Positions 11,950 through 24,827 of a stretch of 64,000 bases of DNA are shown here, one piece after another. Origin of the DNA: Lathyrus oleraceus (taxonomy: Eukaryota > Streptophyta > Magnoliopsida > Fabales > Fabaceae). Position 1 is the stretch's first letter, and each line of letters starts with the position of its first letter. The stretch lies in NCBI RefSeq assembly GCF_024323335.1, contig NC_066580.1, positions 258,082,977 to 258,146,976 on the forward strand, written 5' to 3'. Below the pieces are notes generated by a model, which had not been told where the DNA came from, searched no databases, and was given only the letters and a program-made list of their open reading frames with translations. A program made the translations under genes and the position numbers.

Positions 11950-14524
11950 TATGCGGATTTTTTATGATTAATTTTATTGACTTAAATTGTAATGTGTTGA
12001 TATTTGAGTTGTTTTAAATATGAAAATCTAAAATAAAATATATTGATATCAAAATATGTTGTTTAAAAAAATTACAATGAAAAAAAGAAATAAAAAAATG
12101 ACGTTTTTATAGACAAAGATGGGTTAAAGTTATGAAAAATAAAACAAATATTGAAAATAACGTAGAGCTACTTTTGTAAGAAACATGAAACCTATTAGAT
12201 GGATACATGGCAAAAGAGCTAAGTTTGCTTTGAACATTATAGGATGGGTTGAAGCACTCCAAATGCATGACTTTGAATTAAAATGGCATATACAAATACT
12301 GATTACTTAGCTACTTATTGTATTTTTTTTATCATAGTAGCCTTCTTGAGGTGACTATGTTTACTACACCAAATCATTATTGAAAGAATCATTTATCCTT
12401 ATTTCATACCTTTTTAAAAAAAATCAAATATATGTGTTAACACTAAAACAAGAGAATATGCGGATTTTTTATGATTAATTTTATTGACTTAAATTCTAAT
12501 GTGTTGATATTTGAGTTGTTTTAAATATGAAAATCTAAAATAAAATATATTGATATCAAAATATGTTGTTTAAAAAAATTACAATGAAAAAAAGAAATAA
12601 AAAAATGACGTTTTTATAGTCAAAGATGGGTTAAAGTTATGAAAAAAAAACAAATATTGAAAATAACGTAGAGCTACTTTTGTAAGAAACATGAAACCTA
12701 TTAGATGGATACATGGCAAAAGAGCTAAGTTTGTTTTTTTACATTATAGGATGGGTTGAAGCACTCTAAATGCATGACTTTGAATTAAAATGGCATTTAC
12801 AATTACTTATTACGTAACTACTGATTGTATTTTTTATCATAGTAGCCTTTCAAGGTGACTATGTTTACTACACCAAATCATTATTGAAAGAATCATTTAC
12901 CCTTATTTCATACCTTTTTATAAAAAATCAAATATATGTGTTAAACACTAAAATAAGAGAATATGCGGATTTTTTATGATTAATTTAATTGACTGAAATT
13001 GTAATATGTTGATATTTGAGTTGTTTTAAATATGAAAATCTTAAATAAAATATATTGATATCAAAATATGTTGTTTTAAAAAAATTACAATGAAAAAAAG
13101 AAATAAAAAAATGACAATGAAAAAAAGACTTAAAAATGACGTTTTTATATACAAAGATGGGTTAAAGTTATGAAAAATAAGACAAATATTAAAATAACGT
13201 AGAGCTACTTTTGTTAGAAACATGAAACCTATTAGATGGAGACATGGCAAAAGAGCTAAGTTTGCTTTGAACATTATAGGATGGGTTGAAGCACTCCAAA
13301 TGCATGACTTTGAATTAAAATGGCATATACAAATACTATTACTTAGCTACTTATTGTATTTTTTTTCATCATAGTAGCCTTCTATAGGTGACTATGTTTA
13401 CTACACCAAATCATTATTGAAAGAATCATTTATCCTTATTTCATACCTTTTTAAAAAAATCAAATATATGTGTTAAACACTAAAACAAGAGAATATGCGG
13501 ATTTTTTATGATTAATTTTATTGACTTAAATTGTAATGTGTTGATATTTGAGTTGTTTTAAATATGAAAATCAAAATAAAATATATTGATATCAAAATAT
13601 GTTGTTTAAAAAAATTACAATGAAAAAAAGAAATAAAAAAAATGACGTTTTTATAGTCAAAGATGGGTTAAAGTTATGAAAAAAAAAAAATATTGAAAAT
13701 AACGTAGAGCTACTTTTGTAAGAAACATGAAACCTATTAGATGGATACATGGCAAAAGAGCTAAGTTTGTTTTTTACATTATAGGATGGGTTGAAGCACT
13801 CTAAATGCATGACTTTGAATTAAAATGGCATATACAATTACTTATTACGTAACTACTGATTGTATTTTTTAATCATAGTAGCCTTTTCAAGGTGACTATG
13901 TTTACTACACCAAATCATTATTGAAAGAATCATTTATCCTTATTTCATACTTTTTATAAAAAATCAAATATATGTGTTAAACACTAAAATAAGAGAATAT
14001 GCGGATTTTTTATGATTAATTTATTGACTGAAATTGTAATATGTTGATATTTGAGTTGTTTTAAATATGAAAATCTTAAATAAAATATATTGATATCAAA
14101 ATATGTTGTTTTAAAAAATTACAATGAAAAAAAAATAAAAAATGACAATGAAAAAAAGAACTTAAAAAATGACGTTTTATATACAAAGATGGGTTAAAGT
14201 TATGAAAAATAAGACAAATATTAAAATAACGTAGAGCTACTTTTGTTAGAAACATGAAACCTATTAGATGGATACATGGCAAAAGAGCTAAGTTTGCTTT
14301 GAACATTATAGGATGGGTTGAAGCACTCCAAATGCATGACTTTGAATTAAAATGGCATATACAAATACTGATTACTTAGCTACTTATTGTATTTTTTTCA
14401 TCATAGTAGCCTTCTTAGGTGACTATGTTTACTACACCAAATCATTATTGAAAGAATCATTTATCCTTATTTCATACCTTTTAAAAAAAATCAAATATAT
14501 GTGTTAAACACTAAAACAAGAGAA
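11950..14524 (+). repeat. HOR pentamer A-B-C-B-C (2575 bp)
   Basis: Monomers start at 11950 (A), 12457 (B), 12962 (C), 13494 (B) and 13998 (C). Both B copies are followed by aaacactaaaataag, a blend of the A/C linker and the B linker. The final C has ggatacatgg and no ctatagg tail, so it already departs from standard C at the border with domain 2. Confidence 0.88.
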
Positions 14525-16579
14525 TATGCGGATTTTTTATGATTAATTTTATTGACTTAAATTGTAATGTGTTGATATTTGAGTTGTTTTAAATATGAAA
14601 ATCTAAATAAAATATATTGATATCAAAATATGTTGTTTAAAAAAATTACAATGAAAAAAAGAAATAAAAAAATGACGTTTTTATAGACAAAGATGGGTTA
14701 AAGTTATGAAAAATAAAACAAATATTGAAAATAACGTAGAGCTACTTTTGTAAGAAACATGAAACCTATTAGATGGATACATGGCAAAAGAGCTAAGTTT
14801 GCTTTGAACATTATAGGATGGGTTGAAGCACTCCAAATGCATGACTTTGAATTAAAATGGCATATACAAATACTGATTACTTAGCTACTTATTGTATTTT
14901 TTTCATCATAGTAGCCTTCTATAGGTGACTATATTTACTACACCAAATCATTATTGAAAGAATCATATATATCCTTATTTCATACCTTTTTAAAAAAATC
15001 AAATATATGTGTTAAACACTAAAACAAGAGAATATGCGGATTTTTTATGATTAATTTTATTGACTTAAATTGTAATGTGTTGATATTTGAGTTGTTTTAA
15101 ATATGAAAATCTAAAATAAAATATATTGATATCAAAATATGTTGTTTAAAAAAATTACAATGAAAAAAAGAAATAAAAAAATGACGTTTTTATAGACAAA
15201 GATGGGTTAAAGTTATGAAAAATAAACAAATATTGAAAATAACGTAGAGCTACTTTTGTAAGAAACATGAAACCTATTAGATGGATACATGGCAAAAGAG
15301 CTAAGTTTGCTTTGAACATTATAGGATGGGTTGAAGCACTCCAAATGCATGACTTTGAATTAAAATGGCATATACAAATACTGATTACTTAGCTACTTAT
15401 TGTATTTTTTTTCATCATAGTAGCTTCTTGAGGTGACTATGTTTACTACACCAAATCATTATTGAAAGAATCATTTATCCTTATTTCATATCTTTTTAAA
15501 AAAATCAAATATATGTGTTAAACACTAAAACAAGAGAATATGCGGATTTTTTATGATTAATTTTATTGACTTAAATTTAATGTGTTGATATTTGAGTTGT
15601 TTTAAATATGAAAATCTAAAATAAAATATATTGATATCAAAATATGTTGTTTAAAAAAATTACAATGAAAAAAAGAAATAAAAAAATGACGTTTTTATAG
15701 TCAAAGATGGGTTAAAGTTATGAAAAAAAAAACAAATATTGAAAATAACGTAGAGCTACTTTTGTAAGAAACATGAAACCTATTAGATGGATACATGGCA
15801 AAAGAGCTAAGTTTGTTTTTACATTATAGGATGGGTTGAAGCACTCTAAATGCATGACTTTGAATTAAAATGGCATTTACAATTACTTATTACGTAACTA
15901 CTGATTGTATTTTTTAATCATAGTAGCCTTTTCAAGGTGACTATGTTTACTACACCAAATCATTATTGAAAGAATCATTTATCCTTATTTCATACCTTTT
16001 TATAAAAAATCAAATATATGTGTTAAACAATAAAATAAGAGAATATGCGGATTTTTTATGATTAATTTAATTGACTGAAATTGTAATATGTTGATATTTG
16101 AGTTGTTTTAAATATGAAAATCTTAAATAAAATATATTGATATCAAAATATGTTGTTTTAAAAAAATTACAATGAAAAAAAGAAATAAAAAAATGACAAT
16201 GAAAAAAAGAACTTAAAAAATGACGTTTTTATATACAAAGATGGGTTAAAGTTATGAAAAATAAGACAAATATTAAAAATAACGTAGAGCTACTTTTGTT
16301 AGAAACATGAAACCTATTAGATGGAGACATGGCAAAAGAGCTAAGTTTGCTTTGAACATTATAGGATGGGTTGAAGCACTCCAAATGCATGACTTTGAAT
16401 TAAAATGGCATATACAAATACTGATTACTTAGCTACTTATTGTATTTTTTTTCATCATAGTAGCCTTCTATAGGTGACTATGTTTACTACACCAAATCAT
16501 TATTGAAAGAATCATTTATCCTTATTTCATACCTTTTTTAAAAAATCAAATATATGTGTTAAACACTAAAACAAGAGAA
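14525..16579 (+). repeat. HOR tetramer A2-A-B-C opening domain 2 (2055 bp)
   Basis: Monomers start at 14525 (A2), 15033 (A), 15539 (B) and 16044 (C). The A2 copy is the first in the window with ctataggtgactatattt and catatatatcc. The unit has the same order as the three tetramers of domain 3, although domain 2 lies between them. The A at 15033 has tagcttcttgagg, missing one base of the usual tail. Confidence 0.85.
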
Positions 16580-17082
16580 TATGCGGATTTTTTATGATTA
16601 ATTTTATTGACTTAATTGTAATGTGTTGATATTTGAGTTGTTTTAAATATGAAAATCAAAATAAAATATATTGATATCAAAATATGTTGTTTAAAAAAAT
16701 TACAATGAAAAAAAGAAATAAAAAATGACGTTTTTATAGTCAAAGATGGGTTAAAGTTATGAAAAAAAAACAAATATTGAAAATAACGTAGAGCTACTTT
16801 TGTAAGAAACATGAAACCTATTAGATGGATACATGGCAAAAGAGCTAAGTTTGTTTTTTACATTATAGGATGGGTTGAAGCACTCCAAATGCATGACTTT
16901 GAATTAAAATGGCATTTACAATTACTTATTACGTAACTACTGATTGTATTTTTTAATCATAGTAGCCTTTTCAAGGTGACTATGTTTACTACACCAAATC
17001 ATTATTGAAAGAATCATTTATCCTTATTTCATACCTTTTTAAAAAAAATCAAATATATGTGTTAAACACTAAAATAAGAGAA
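16580..17082 (+). repeat. Extra class B monomer with a C-to-A-like marker change
   Basis: This monomer has the B T-run, gtcaaagatggg, ttacgtaa and ttttcaaggtgac. It carries cactccaaatg, the A/C form, in place of the B form cactctaaatg. Its head reads gacttaattgtaatg and its trailing linker is aaacactaaaataag. It sits between the A2-A-B-C tetramer and the first C - A/C - A2 - C - B unit. Confidence 0.85.
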
Positions 17083-19661
17083 TATGCGGATTTTTTATGA
17101 TTAATTTAATTGACTGAAATTGTAATATGTTGATATTTGAGTTGTTTTAAATATGAAAATCTAAAATATATTGATATCAAAATATGTTGTTTTAAAAAAT
17201 TACAATGAAAAAAAGAAATAAAAAATGACAATGAAAAAAGAACTTAAAAAATGACGTTTTTATATACAAAGATGGGTTAAAGTTATGAAAAATAAGACAA
17301 ATATTAAAAATAACGTAGAGCTACTTTTGTTAGAAACATGAAACCTATTAGATGGAGACATGGCAAAAGAGCTAAGTTTGCTTTGAACATTATAGGATGG
17401 GTTGAAGCACTCCAAATGCATGACTTTGAATTAAAATGGCATATACAAATACTGATTACTTAGCTACTTATTGAATTTTTTTTCATCATAGTAGCTTTCT
17501 TGAGGTGACTATGTTTACTACACCAAATCATTATTGAGAGAATCATTTATCCTTATTTCATACCTTTTTAAAAAAAATCAAATATATGTGTTAAACACTA
17601 AAACAAGAGAATATGCGGATTTTTTATGATTAATTTTATTGACTTAAATTGTAATGTGTTGATATTTGAGTTGTTTTAAATATGAAAATCTAAAATAAAA
17701 TATATTGATATCAAAATATGTTGTTTAAAAAAATTACAATGAAAAAAAGAAATAAAAAAATGACGTTTTTATAGACAAAGATGGGTTAAAGTTATGAAAA
17801 ATAAGACAAATATTAAAAATAACGTAGAGCTACTTTTGTTAGAAACATGAAACCTATTAGATGGATACATGGCAAAAGAGCTAAGTTTGCTTTGAACATT
17901 ATAGGATGGGTTGAAGCACTCCAAATGCATGACTTTGAATTAAAATGGCATATACAAATACTGATTACTTAGCTACTTATTGTATTTTTTTCATCATAGT
18001 AGCCTTCTTGAGGTGACTATGTTTACTACACCAAATCATTATTGAAGAATCATTTATCCTTATTTCATATCTTTTTAAAAAATCAAATATATGTGTTAAA
18101 CACTAAAACAAGAGAATATGCGGATTTTTTATGATTAATTTTATTGACTTAAATTGTAATGTGTTGATATTTGAGTTGTTTTAAATATGAAAATCTAAAA
18201 TAAAATATATTGATATCAAAATATGTTGTTTAAAAAAATTACAATGAAAAAAAGAAATAAAAAATGACGTTTTTATACACAAAGATGGGTTAAAGTTATG
18301 AAAAATAAAACAAATATTGAAAATAACGTAGAGCTACTTTTGTAAGAAACATGAAACCTATTAGATGGATACATGGCAAAAGAGCTAAGTTTGCTTTGAA
18401 CATTATAGGATGGGTTGAAGCACTCCAAATGCATGACTTTGAATTAAAATGGCATATACAAATACTGATTACTTAGCTACTTATTGTATTTTTTTCATCA
18501 TAGTAGCCTTCTATAGGTGACTATATTTACTACACCAAATCATTATTGAAAGAATCATATATATCCTTATTTCATACCTTTTTAAAAAATCAAATATATG
18601 TGTTAAACACTAAAACAAGAGAATATGCGGATTTTTTATGATTAATTTAATTGACTGAAATTGTAATATGTTGATATTTGAGTTGTTTTAAATATGAAAA
18701 TCTTAAATAAAATATATTGATATCAAAATATGTTGTTTTAAAAAATTACAATGAAAAAAAAAATAAAAAAATGACAATGAAAAAAAGAACTTAAAAATGA
18801 CGTTTTATATACAAAGATGGGTTAAAGTTATGAAAAATAAGACAAATATTTAAAATAACGTAGAGCTACTTTTGTTAGAAACATGAAACCTATTAGATGG
18901 AGACATGGCAAAAGAGCTAAGTTTGCTTTGAACATTATAGGATGGGTTGAAGCACTCCAAATGGATGACTTTGAATTAAAATGGCATATACAAATACTGA
19001 TTACTTAGCTACTTATTGTATTTTTTTTCATCATAGTAGCCTTCTATAGGTGACTATGTTTACTACACCAAATCATTATTGAAAGAATCATTTATCCTTA
19101 TTTCATATCTTTTTTAAAAAATCAAATATATGTGTTAAACACTAAAACAAGAGAATATGCGGATTTTTTATGATTAATTTTATTGACTTAAATTCTAATG
19201 TGTTGATATTTGAGTTGTTTTAAATATGAAAATCAAAATAAATATATTGATATCAAAATATGTTGTTTAAAAAAATTACAATGAAAAAAAGAAATAAAAA
19301 AATGACGTTTTTATAGTCAAAGATGGGTTAAAGTTATGAAAAAAAAAACAAATATTGAAAATAACGTAGAGCTACTTTTGTAAGAAACATGAAACCTATT
19401 AGATGGATACATGGCAAAAGAGCTAAGTTTGTTTTTTTACATTATAGGATGGGTTGAAGCACTCTAAATGCATGACTTTGAATTAAAATGGCATTTACAA
19501 TTACTTATTACGTAACTACTGATTGTATTTTTTAATCATAGTAGCCTTTTCAAGGTGACTATGTTTACTACACCAAATCATTATTGAAAGAATCATTTAT
19601 CCTTATTTCATACCTTTTATAAAAAAATCAAATATATGTGTTAAACAATAAAATAAGAGAA
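17083..19661 (+). repeat. HOR pentamer C*-A/C-A2-C-B (2579 bp)
   Basis: Monomers start at 17083 (C with an A-like tail, tagctttcttgagg), 17612 (A/C mosaic), 18117 (A2), 18624 (C) and 19156 (B). The mosaic keeps A's gacaaagatggg and ggatacatgg but has C's aataagacaaatatta and ttgttagaaac. The C at 18624 has atggatgac in place of atgcatgac. That change recurs only at 23786, in the same slot two units later. Confidence 0.85.
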
Positions 19662-20197
19662 TATGCGGATTTTTTATGATTAATTTAATTGACTGAAATT
19701 GTAATGTGTTGATATTTGAGTTGTTTTAAATATGAAAATCTTAAATAAAATATATTGATATCAAAATATGTTGTTTTAAAAAAATTACAATGAAAAAAAG
19801 AAATAAAAAAATGACAATGAAAAAAAGAACTTAAAAAATGACGTTTTTATATACAAAGATGGGTTAAAGTTATGAAAAATAAGACAAATATTAAAAATAA
19901 CGTAGAGCTACTTTTGTTAGAAACATGAAACCTATTAGATGGAGACATGGCAAAAGAGCTAAGTTTGCTTTGAACATTATAGGATGGGTTGAAGCACTCC
20001 AAATGCATGACTTTGAATTAAAATGGCATATACAAATACTGATTACTTAGCTACTTATTGAATTTTTTTCATCATAGTAGCTTTCTTGAGGTGACTATGT
20101 TTACTACACCAAATCATTATTGAGAGAATCATTTATCCTTATTTCATACCTTTTTAAAAAAAATCAAATATATGTGTTAAACACTAAAACAAGAGAA

Positions 20198-20705
20198 TAT
20201 GCGGATTTTTTATGATTAATTTTATTGACTTAAATTGTAATGTGTTGATATTTGAGTTGTTTTCAATATGAAAATCTAAAATAAAATATATTGATATCAA
20301 AATATGTTGTTTAAAAAAATTACTATGAAAAAAAGAAATAAAAAAATGACGTTTTTATAGACAAAGATGGGTTAAAGTTATGAAAAATAAGACAAATATT
20401 AAAAATAACGTAGAGCTACTTTTGTTAGAAACATGAAACCTATTAGATGGAGACATGGCAAAAGAGCTAAGTTTGCTTTGAACATTATAGGATGGGTTGA
20501 AGCACTCCAAATGCATGACTTTGAATTAAAATGGCATATACAAATACTGATTACTTAGCTACTTATTGAATTTTTTTTCATCATAGTAGCTTTCTTGAGG
20601 TGACTATGTTTACTACACCAAATCATTATTGAGAGAATCATTTATCCTTATTTCATACCTTTTTAAAAAAATCAAATATATGTGTTAAACACTAAAACAA
20701 GAGAA
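20198..20705 (+). repeat. Reference A/C mosaic monomer
   Basis: The head is A-type (single A-rich block, gacaaagatggg). From aataagacaaatatta through ttgttagaaac and ggagacatgg the markers are C-type. The tail (ttgaatttttt, tagctttcttgagg, attgagagaatc) is A-like with its own variants. The first switch falls inside gatgggttaaagttatg, which is identical in all classes. Related mosaics start at 17612, 22770 and 25359. Confidence 0.82.
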
Positions 20706-21214
20706 TATGCGGATTTTTTATGATTAATTTTATTGACTTAAATTCTAATGTGTTGATATTTGAGTTGTTTTAAATATGAAAATCTAAAATAAAATATATT
20801 GATATCAAAATATGTTGTTTAAAAAAATTACAATGAAAAAAAGAAATAAAAAAATGACGTTTTTATAGACAAAGATGGGTTAAAGTTATGAAAAATAAAA
20901 CAAATATTGAAAATAACGTAGAGCTACTTTTGTAAGAAACATGAAACCTATTAGATGGATACATGGCAAAAGAGCTAAGTTTGCTTTGAACATTATAGGA
21001 TGGGTTGAAGCACTCCAAATGCATGACTTTGAATTAAAATGGCATATACAAATACTGATTACTTAGCTACTTATTGTATTTTTTTCATCATAGTAGCCTT
21101 CTATAGGTGACTATATTTACTACACCAAATCATTATTGAAAGAATCATATATATCCTTATTTCATACCTTTTTAAAAAAATCAAATATATGTGTTAAACA
21201 CTAAAACAAGAGAA
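20706..21214 (+). repeat. Reference A2 recombinant monomer
   Basis: A2 has the A body (gacaaagatggg, aaaataaaacaaatattg, ttgtaagaaac, ggatacatgg) but a tail with ctataggtgactatattt and catatatatcc. The ctatagg core is the C form. The actatattt and the extra at step are mostly private to A2. Copies start at 14525, 18117, 20706, 23277, 25868, 28456, 31050 and 35181, with a partial form at 33133, so the class is confined to domains 2 and 3. Successive spacings inside domain 2 are 2571-2594 bases, one per pentamer. Confidence 0.85.
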
Positions 21215-22250
21215 TATGCGGATTTTTTATGATTAATTTATTGACTGAAATTGTAATGTGTTGATATTTGAGTTGTTTTAAATATGAAAATCTAAATAAA
21301 ATATATTGATATCAAAATATGTTGTTTTAAAAAATTACAATGAAAAAAAGAAATAAAAAAATGACAATGAAAAAAAGAACTTAAAAAATGACGTTTTTAT
21401 ATACAAAGATGGGTTAAAGTTATGAAAAATAAGACAAATATTTAAAATAACGTAGAGCTACTTTTGTTAGAAACATGAAACCTATTAGATGGAGACATGG
21501 CAAAAGAGCTAAGTTTGCTTTGAACATTATAGGATGGGTTGAAGCACTCCAAATGCATGACTTTGAATTAAAATGGCATATACAAATACTATTACTTAGC
21601 TACTTATTGTATTTTTTTTCATCATAGTAGCCTTCTATAGGTGACTATGTTTACTACACCAAATCATTATTGAAAGAATCATTTATCCTTATTTCATACT
21701 TTTTTAAAAAAATCAAATATATGTGTTAAACACTAAAACAAGAGAATATGCGGATTTTTTATGATTAATTTTATTGACTTAAATTCTAATGTGTTGATAT
21801 TTGAGTTGTTTTAAATATGAAAATCTAAAATAAAATATATTGATATCAAAATATGTTGTTTAAAAAAATTACAATGAAAAAAAGAAATAAAAAAATGACG
21901 TTTTTATAGTCAAAGATGGGTTAAAGTTATGAAAAAAAAAACAAATATTGAAAATAACGTAGAGCTACTTTTGTAAGAAACATGAAACCTATTAGATGGA
22001 TACATGGCAAAAGAGCTAAGTTTGTTTTTTACATTATAGGATGGGTTGAAGCACTCTAAATGCATGACTTTGAATTAAAATGGCATTTACAATTACTTAT
22101 TACGTAACTACTGATTGTATTTTTTAATCATAGTAGCCTTTTCAAGGTGACTATGTTTACTACACCAAATCATTATTGAAAGAATCATTTATCCTTATTT
22201 CATACCTTTTTAAAAAAATCAAATATATGTTAAACACTAAAATAAGAGAA

Positions 22251-24827
22251 TATGCGGATTTTTTATGATTATTTTAATGACTGAAATTGTAATATGTTGA
22301 TATTTGAGTTGTTTTAAATATGAAAATCTTAAATAAAATATATTGATATCAAAATATGTTGTTTTAAAAAAATGAAAAAAAGAAAAAAAAAATGACAATG
22401 AAAAAAAAAAAAAATGACGTTTTTATATACAAAGATGGGTTAAAGTTATGAAAATAAGACAAATATTAAAAATAACGTAGAGCTACTTTTGTTAGAAACA
22501 TGAAACCTATTAGATGGAGACATGGCAAAAGAGCTAAGTTTGCTTTGAACATTATAGGATGGGTTGAAGCACTCCAAATGCATGACTTTGAATTAAAATG
22601 GCATATACAAATACTGATTACTTAGCTACTTATTGAATTTTTTTTCATCATAGTAGCTTCTTGAGGTGACTATGTTTACTACACCAAATCATTATTGAAA
22701 GAATCATTTATCCTTATTTCATACCTTTTTAAAAAAAAAATATATGTGTTAAACACTAAAACAAGAGAATATGCGGATTTTTTATGATTAATTTTATTGA
22801 CTTAAATTGTAATGTGTTGATATTTGAGTTGTTTTAATATGAAAATCTAAAATAAAATATATTGATATCAAAATATGTTGTTTAAAAAAATTACAATGAA
22901 AAAAAGAAATAAAAAAATGACGTTTTTATAGACAAAGATGGGTTAAAGTTATGAAAAATAAGACAAATATTAAAATAACGTAGAGCTACTTTTGTTAGAA
23001 ACATGAAACCTATTAGATGGATACATGGCAAAAGAGCTAAGTTTGCTTTGAACATTATAGGATGGGTTGAAGCACTCCAAATGCATGACTTTGAATTAAA
23101 ATGGCATATACAAATACTGATTACTTAGCTACTTATTGAATTTTTTTTCATCATAGTAGCTTTCTTGAGGTGACTATGTTTACTACACCAAATCATTATT
23201 GAGAGAATCATTTATCCTTATTTCATACCTTTTTAAAAAAAATCAAATATATGTGTTAAACACTAAAACAAGAGAATATGCGGATTTTTTATGATTAATT
23301 TTATTGACTTATATTCTAATGTGTTGATATTTGAGTTGTTTTAAATATGAAAATCTAAAATAAAATATATTGATATCAAAATATGTTGTTTAAAAAAATT
23401 ACAATGAAAAAAAGAAATAAAAAAATGACGTTTTTATAGACAAAGATGGGTTAAAGTTATGAAAAATAAAACAAATATTGAAAATAACGTAGAGCTACTT
23501 TTGTAAGAAACATGAAACCTATTAGATGGATACATGGCAAAAGAGCTAAGTTTGCTTTGAACATTATAGGATGGGTTGAAGCACTCCAAATGCATGACTT
23601 TGAATTAAAATGGCATATACAAATACTGATTACTTAGCTACTTATTGTATTTTTTTCATCATAGTAGCCTTCTATAGGTGACTATATTTACTACACCAAA
23701 TCATTATTGAAAGAATCATATATATCCTTATTTCATACCTTTTTAAAAAAATCAAATATATGTGTTAAACACTAAAACAAGAGAATATGCGGATTTTTTA
23801 TGATTAATTTAATTGACTGAAATTGTAATATGTTGATATTTGAGTTGTTTTAAATATGAAAATCTTAAATAAAATATATTGATATCAAAATATGTTGTTT
23901 TAAAAAAATTACAATGAAAAAAAGAAATAAAAAATGACAATGAAAAAAAGAACTTAAAAAATGACGTTTTTATATACAAAGATGGGTTAAAGTTATGAAA
24001 AATAAGACAAATATTTAAAATAACGTAGAGCTACTTTTGTTAGAAACATGAAACCTATTAGATGGAGACATGGCAAAAGAGCTAAGTTTGCTTTGAACAT
24101 TATAGGATGGGTTGAAGCACTCCAAATGGATGACTTTGAATTAAAATGGCATATACAAATACTATTACTTAGCTACTTATTGTATTTTTTTTCATCATAG
24201 TAGCCTTCTATAGGTGACTATGTTTACTACACCAAATCATTATTGAAAGAATCATTTATCCTTATTTCATACCTTTTTTAAAAAATCAAATATATGTGTT
24301 AAACACTAAAACAAGAGAATATGCGGATTTTTTATGATTAATTTTATTGACTTAAATTCTAATGTGTTGATATTTGAGTTGTTTTAAATATGAAAATCTA
24401 AAATAAAATATATTGATATCAAAATATGTTGTTTAAAAAAATTACAATGAAAAAAAGAAATAAAAAAATGACGTTTTTATAGTCAAAGATGGGTTAAAGT
24501 TATGAAAAAAAAAACAAATATTGAAAATAACGTAGAGCTACTTTTGTAAGAAACATGAAACCTATTAGATGGATACATGGCAAAAGAGCTAAGTTTGTTT
24601 TTTTACATTATAGGATGGGTTGAAGCACTCTAAATGCATGACTTTGAATTAAAATGGCATTTACAATACTTATTACGTAACTACTGATTGTATTTTTTTA
24701 ATCATAGTAGCCTTTTCAAGGTGACTATGTTTACTACACCAAATCATTATTGAAAGAATCATTTATCCTTATTTCATACCTTTTTATAAAAAAATCAAAT
24801 ATATGTGTTAAACAATAAAAAAGAGAA
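22251..24827 (+). repeat. HOR pentamer C*-A/C-A2-C-B (2577 bp)
   Basis: Monomers start at 22251 (C with A-like tail), 22770 (A/C mosaic), 23277 (A2), 23786 (C) and 24320 (B). The first C is eroded: its doubled A-rich block has lost the ttac element and reads as near-continuous A-runs, and the copy is only 519 bp. The C at 23786 repeats the private atggatgac seen at 18624. The A2 has cttatattctaatg. Confidence 0.83.

Larger units (their letters stand above)
19662..22250 (+). repeat. HOR pentamer C*-A/C-A2-C-B (2589 bp)
   Basis: Monomers start at 19662 (C with A-like tail), 20198 (A/C mosaic), 20706 (A2), 21215 (C) and 21747 (B). The mosaic copy has ttttcaatatg and attactatg, which tie its head to A-prime monomers such as the one at 5203. 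It has ggagacatgg from C and the tail ttgaatttttt followed by tagctttcttgagg. The trailing B linker has lost two bases (atatatgttaaac). Confidence 0.85.
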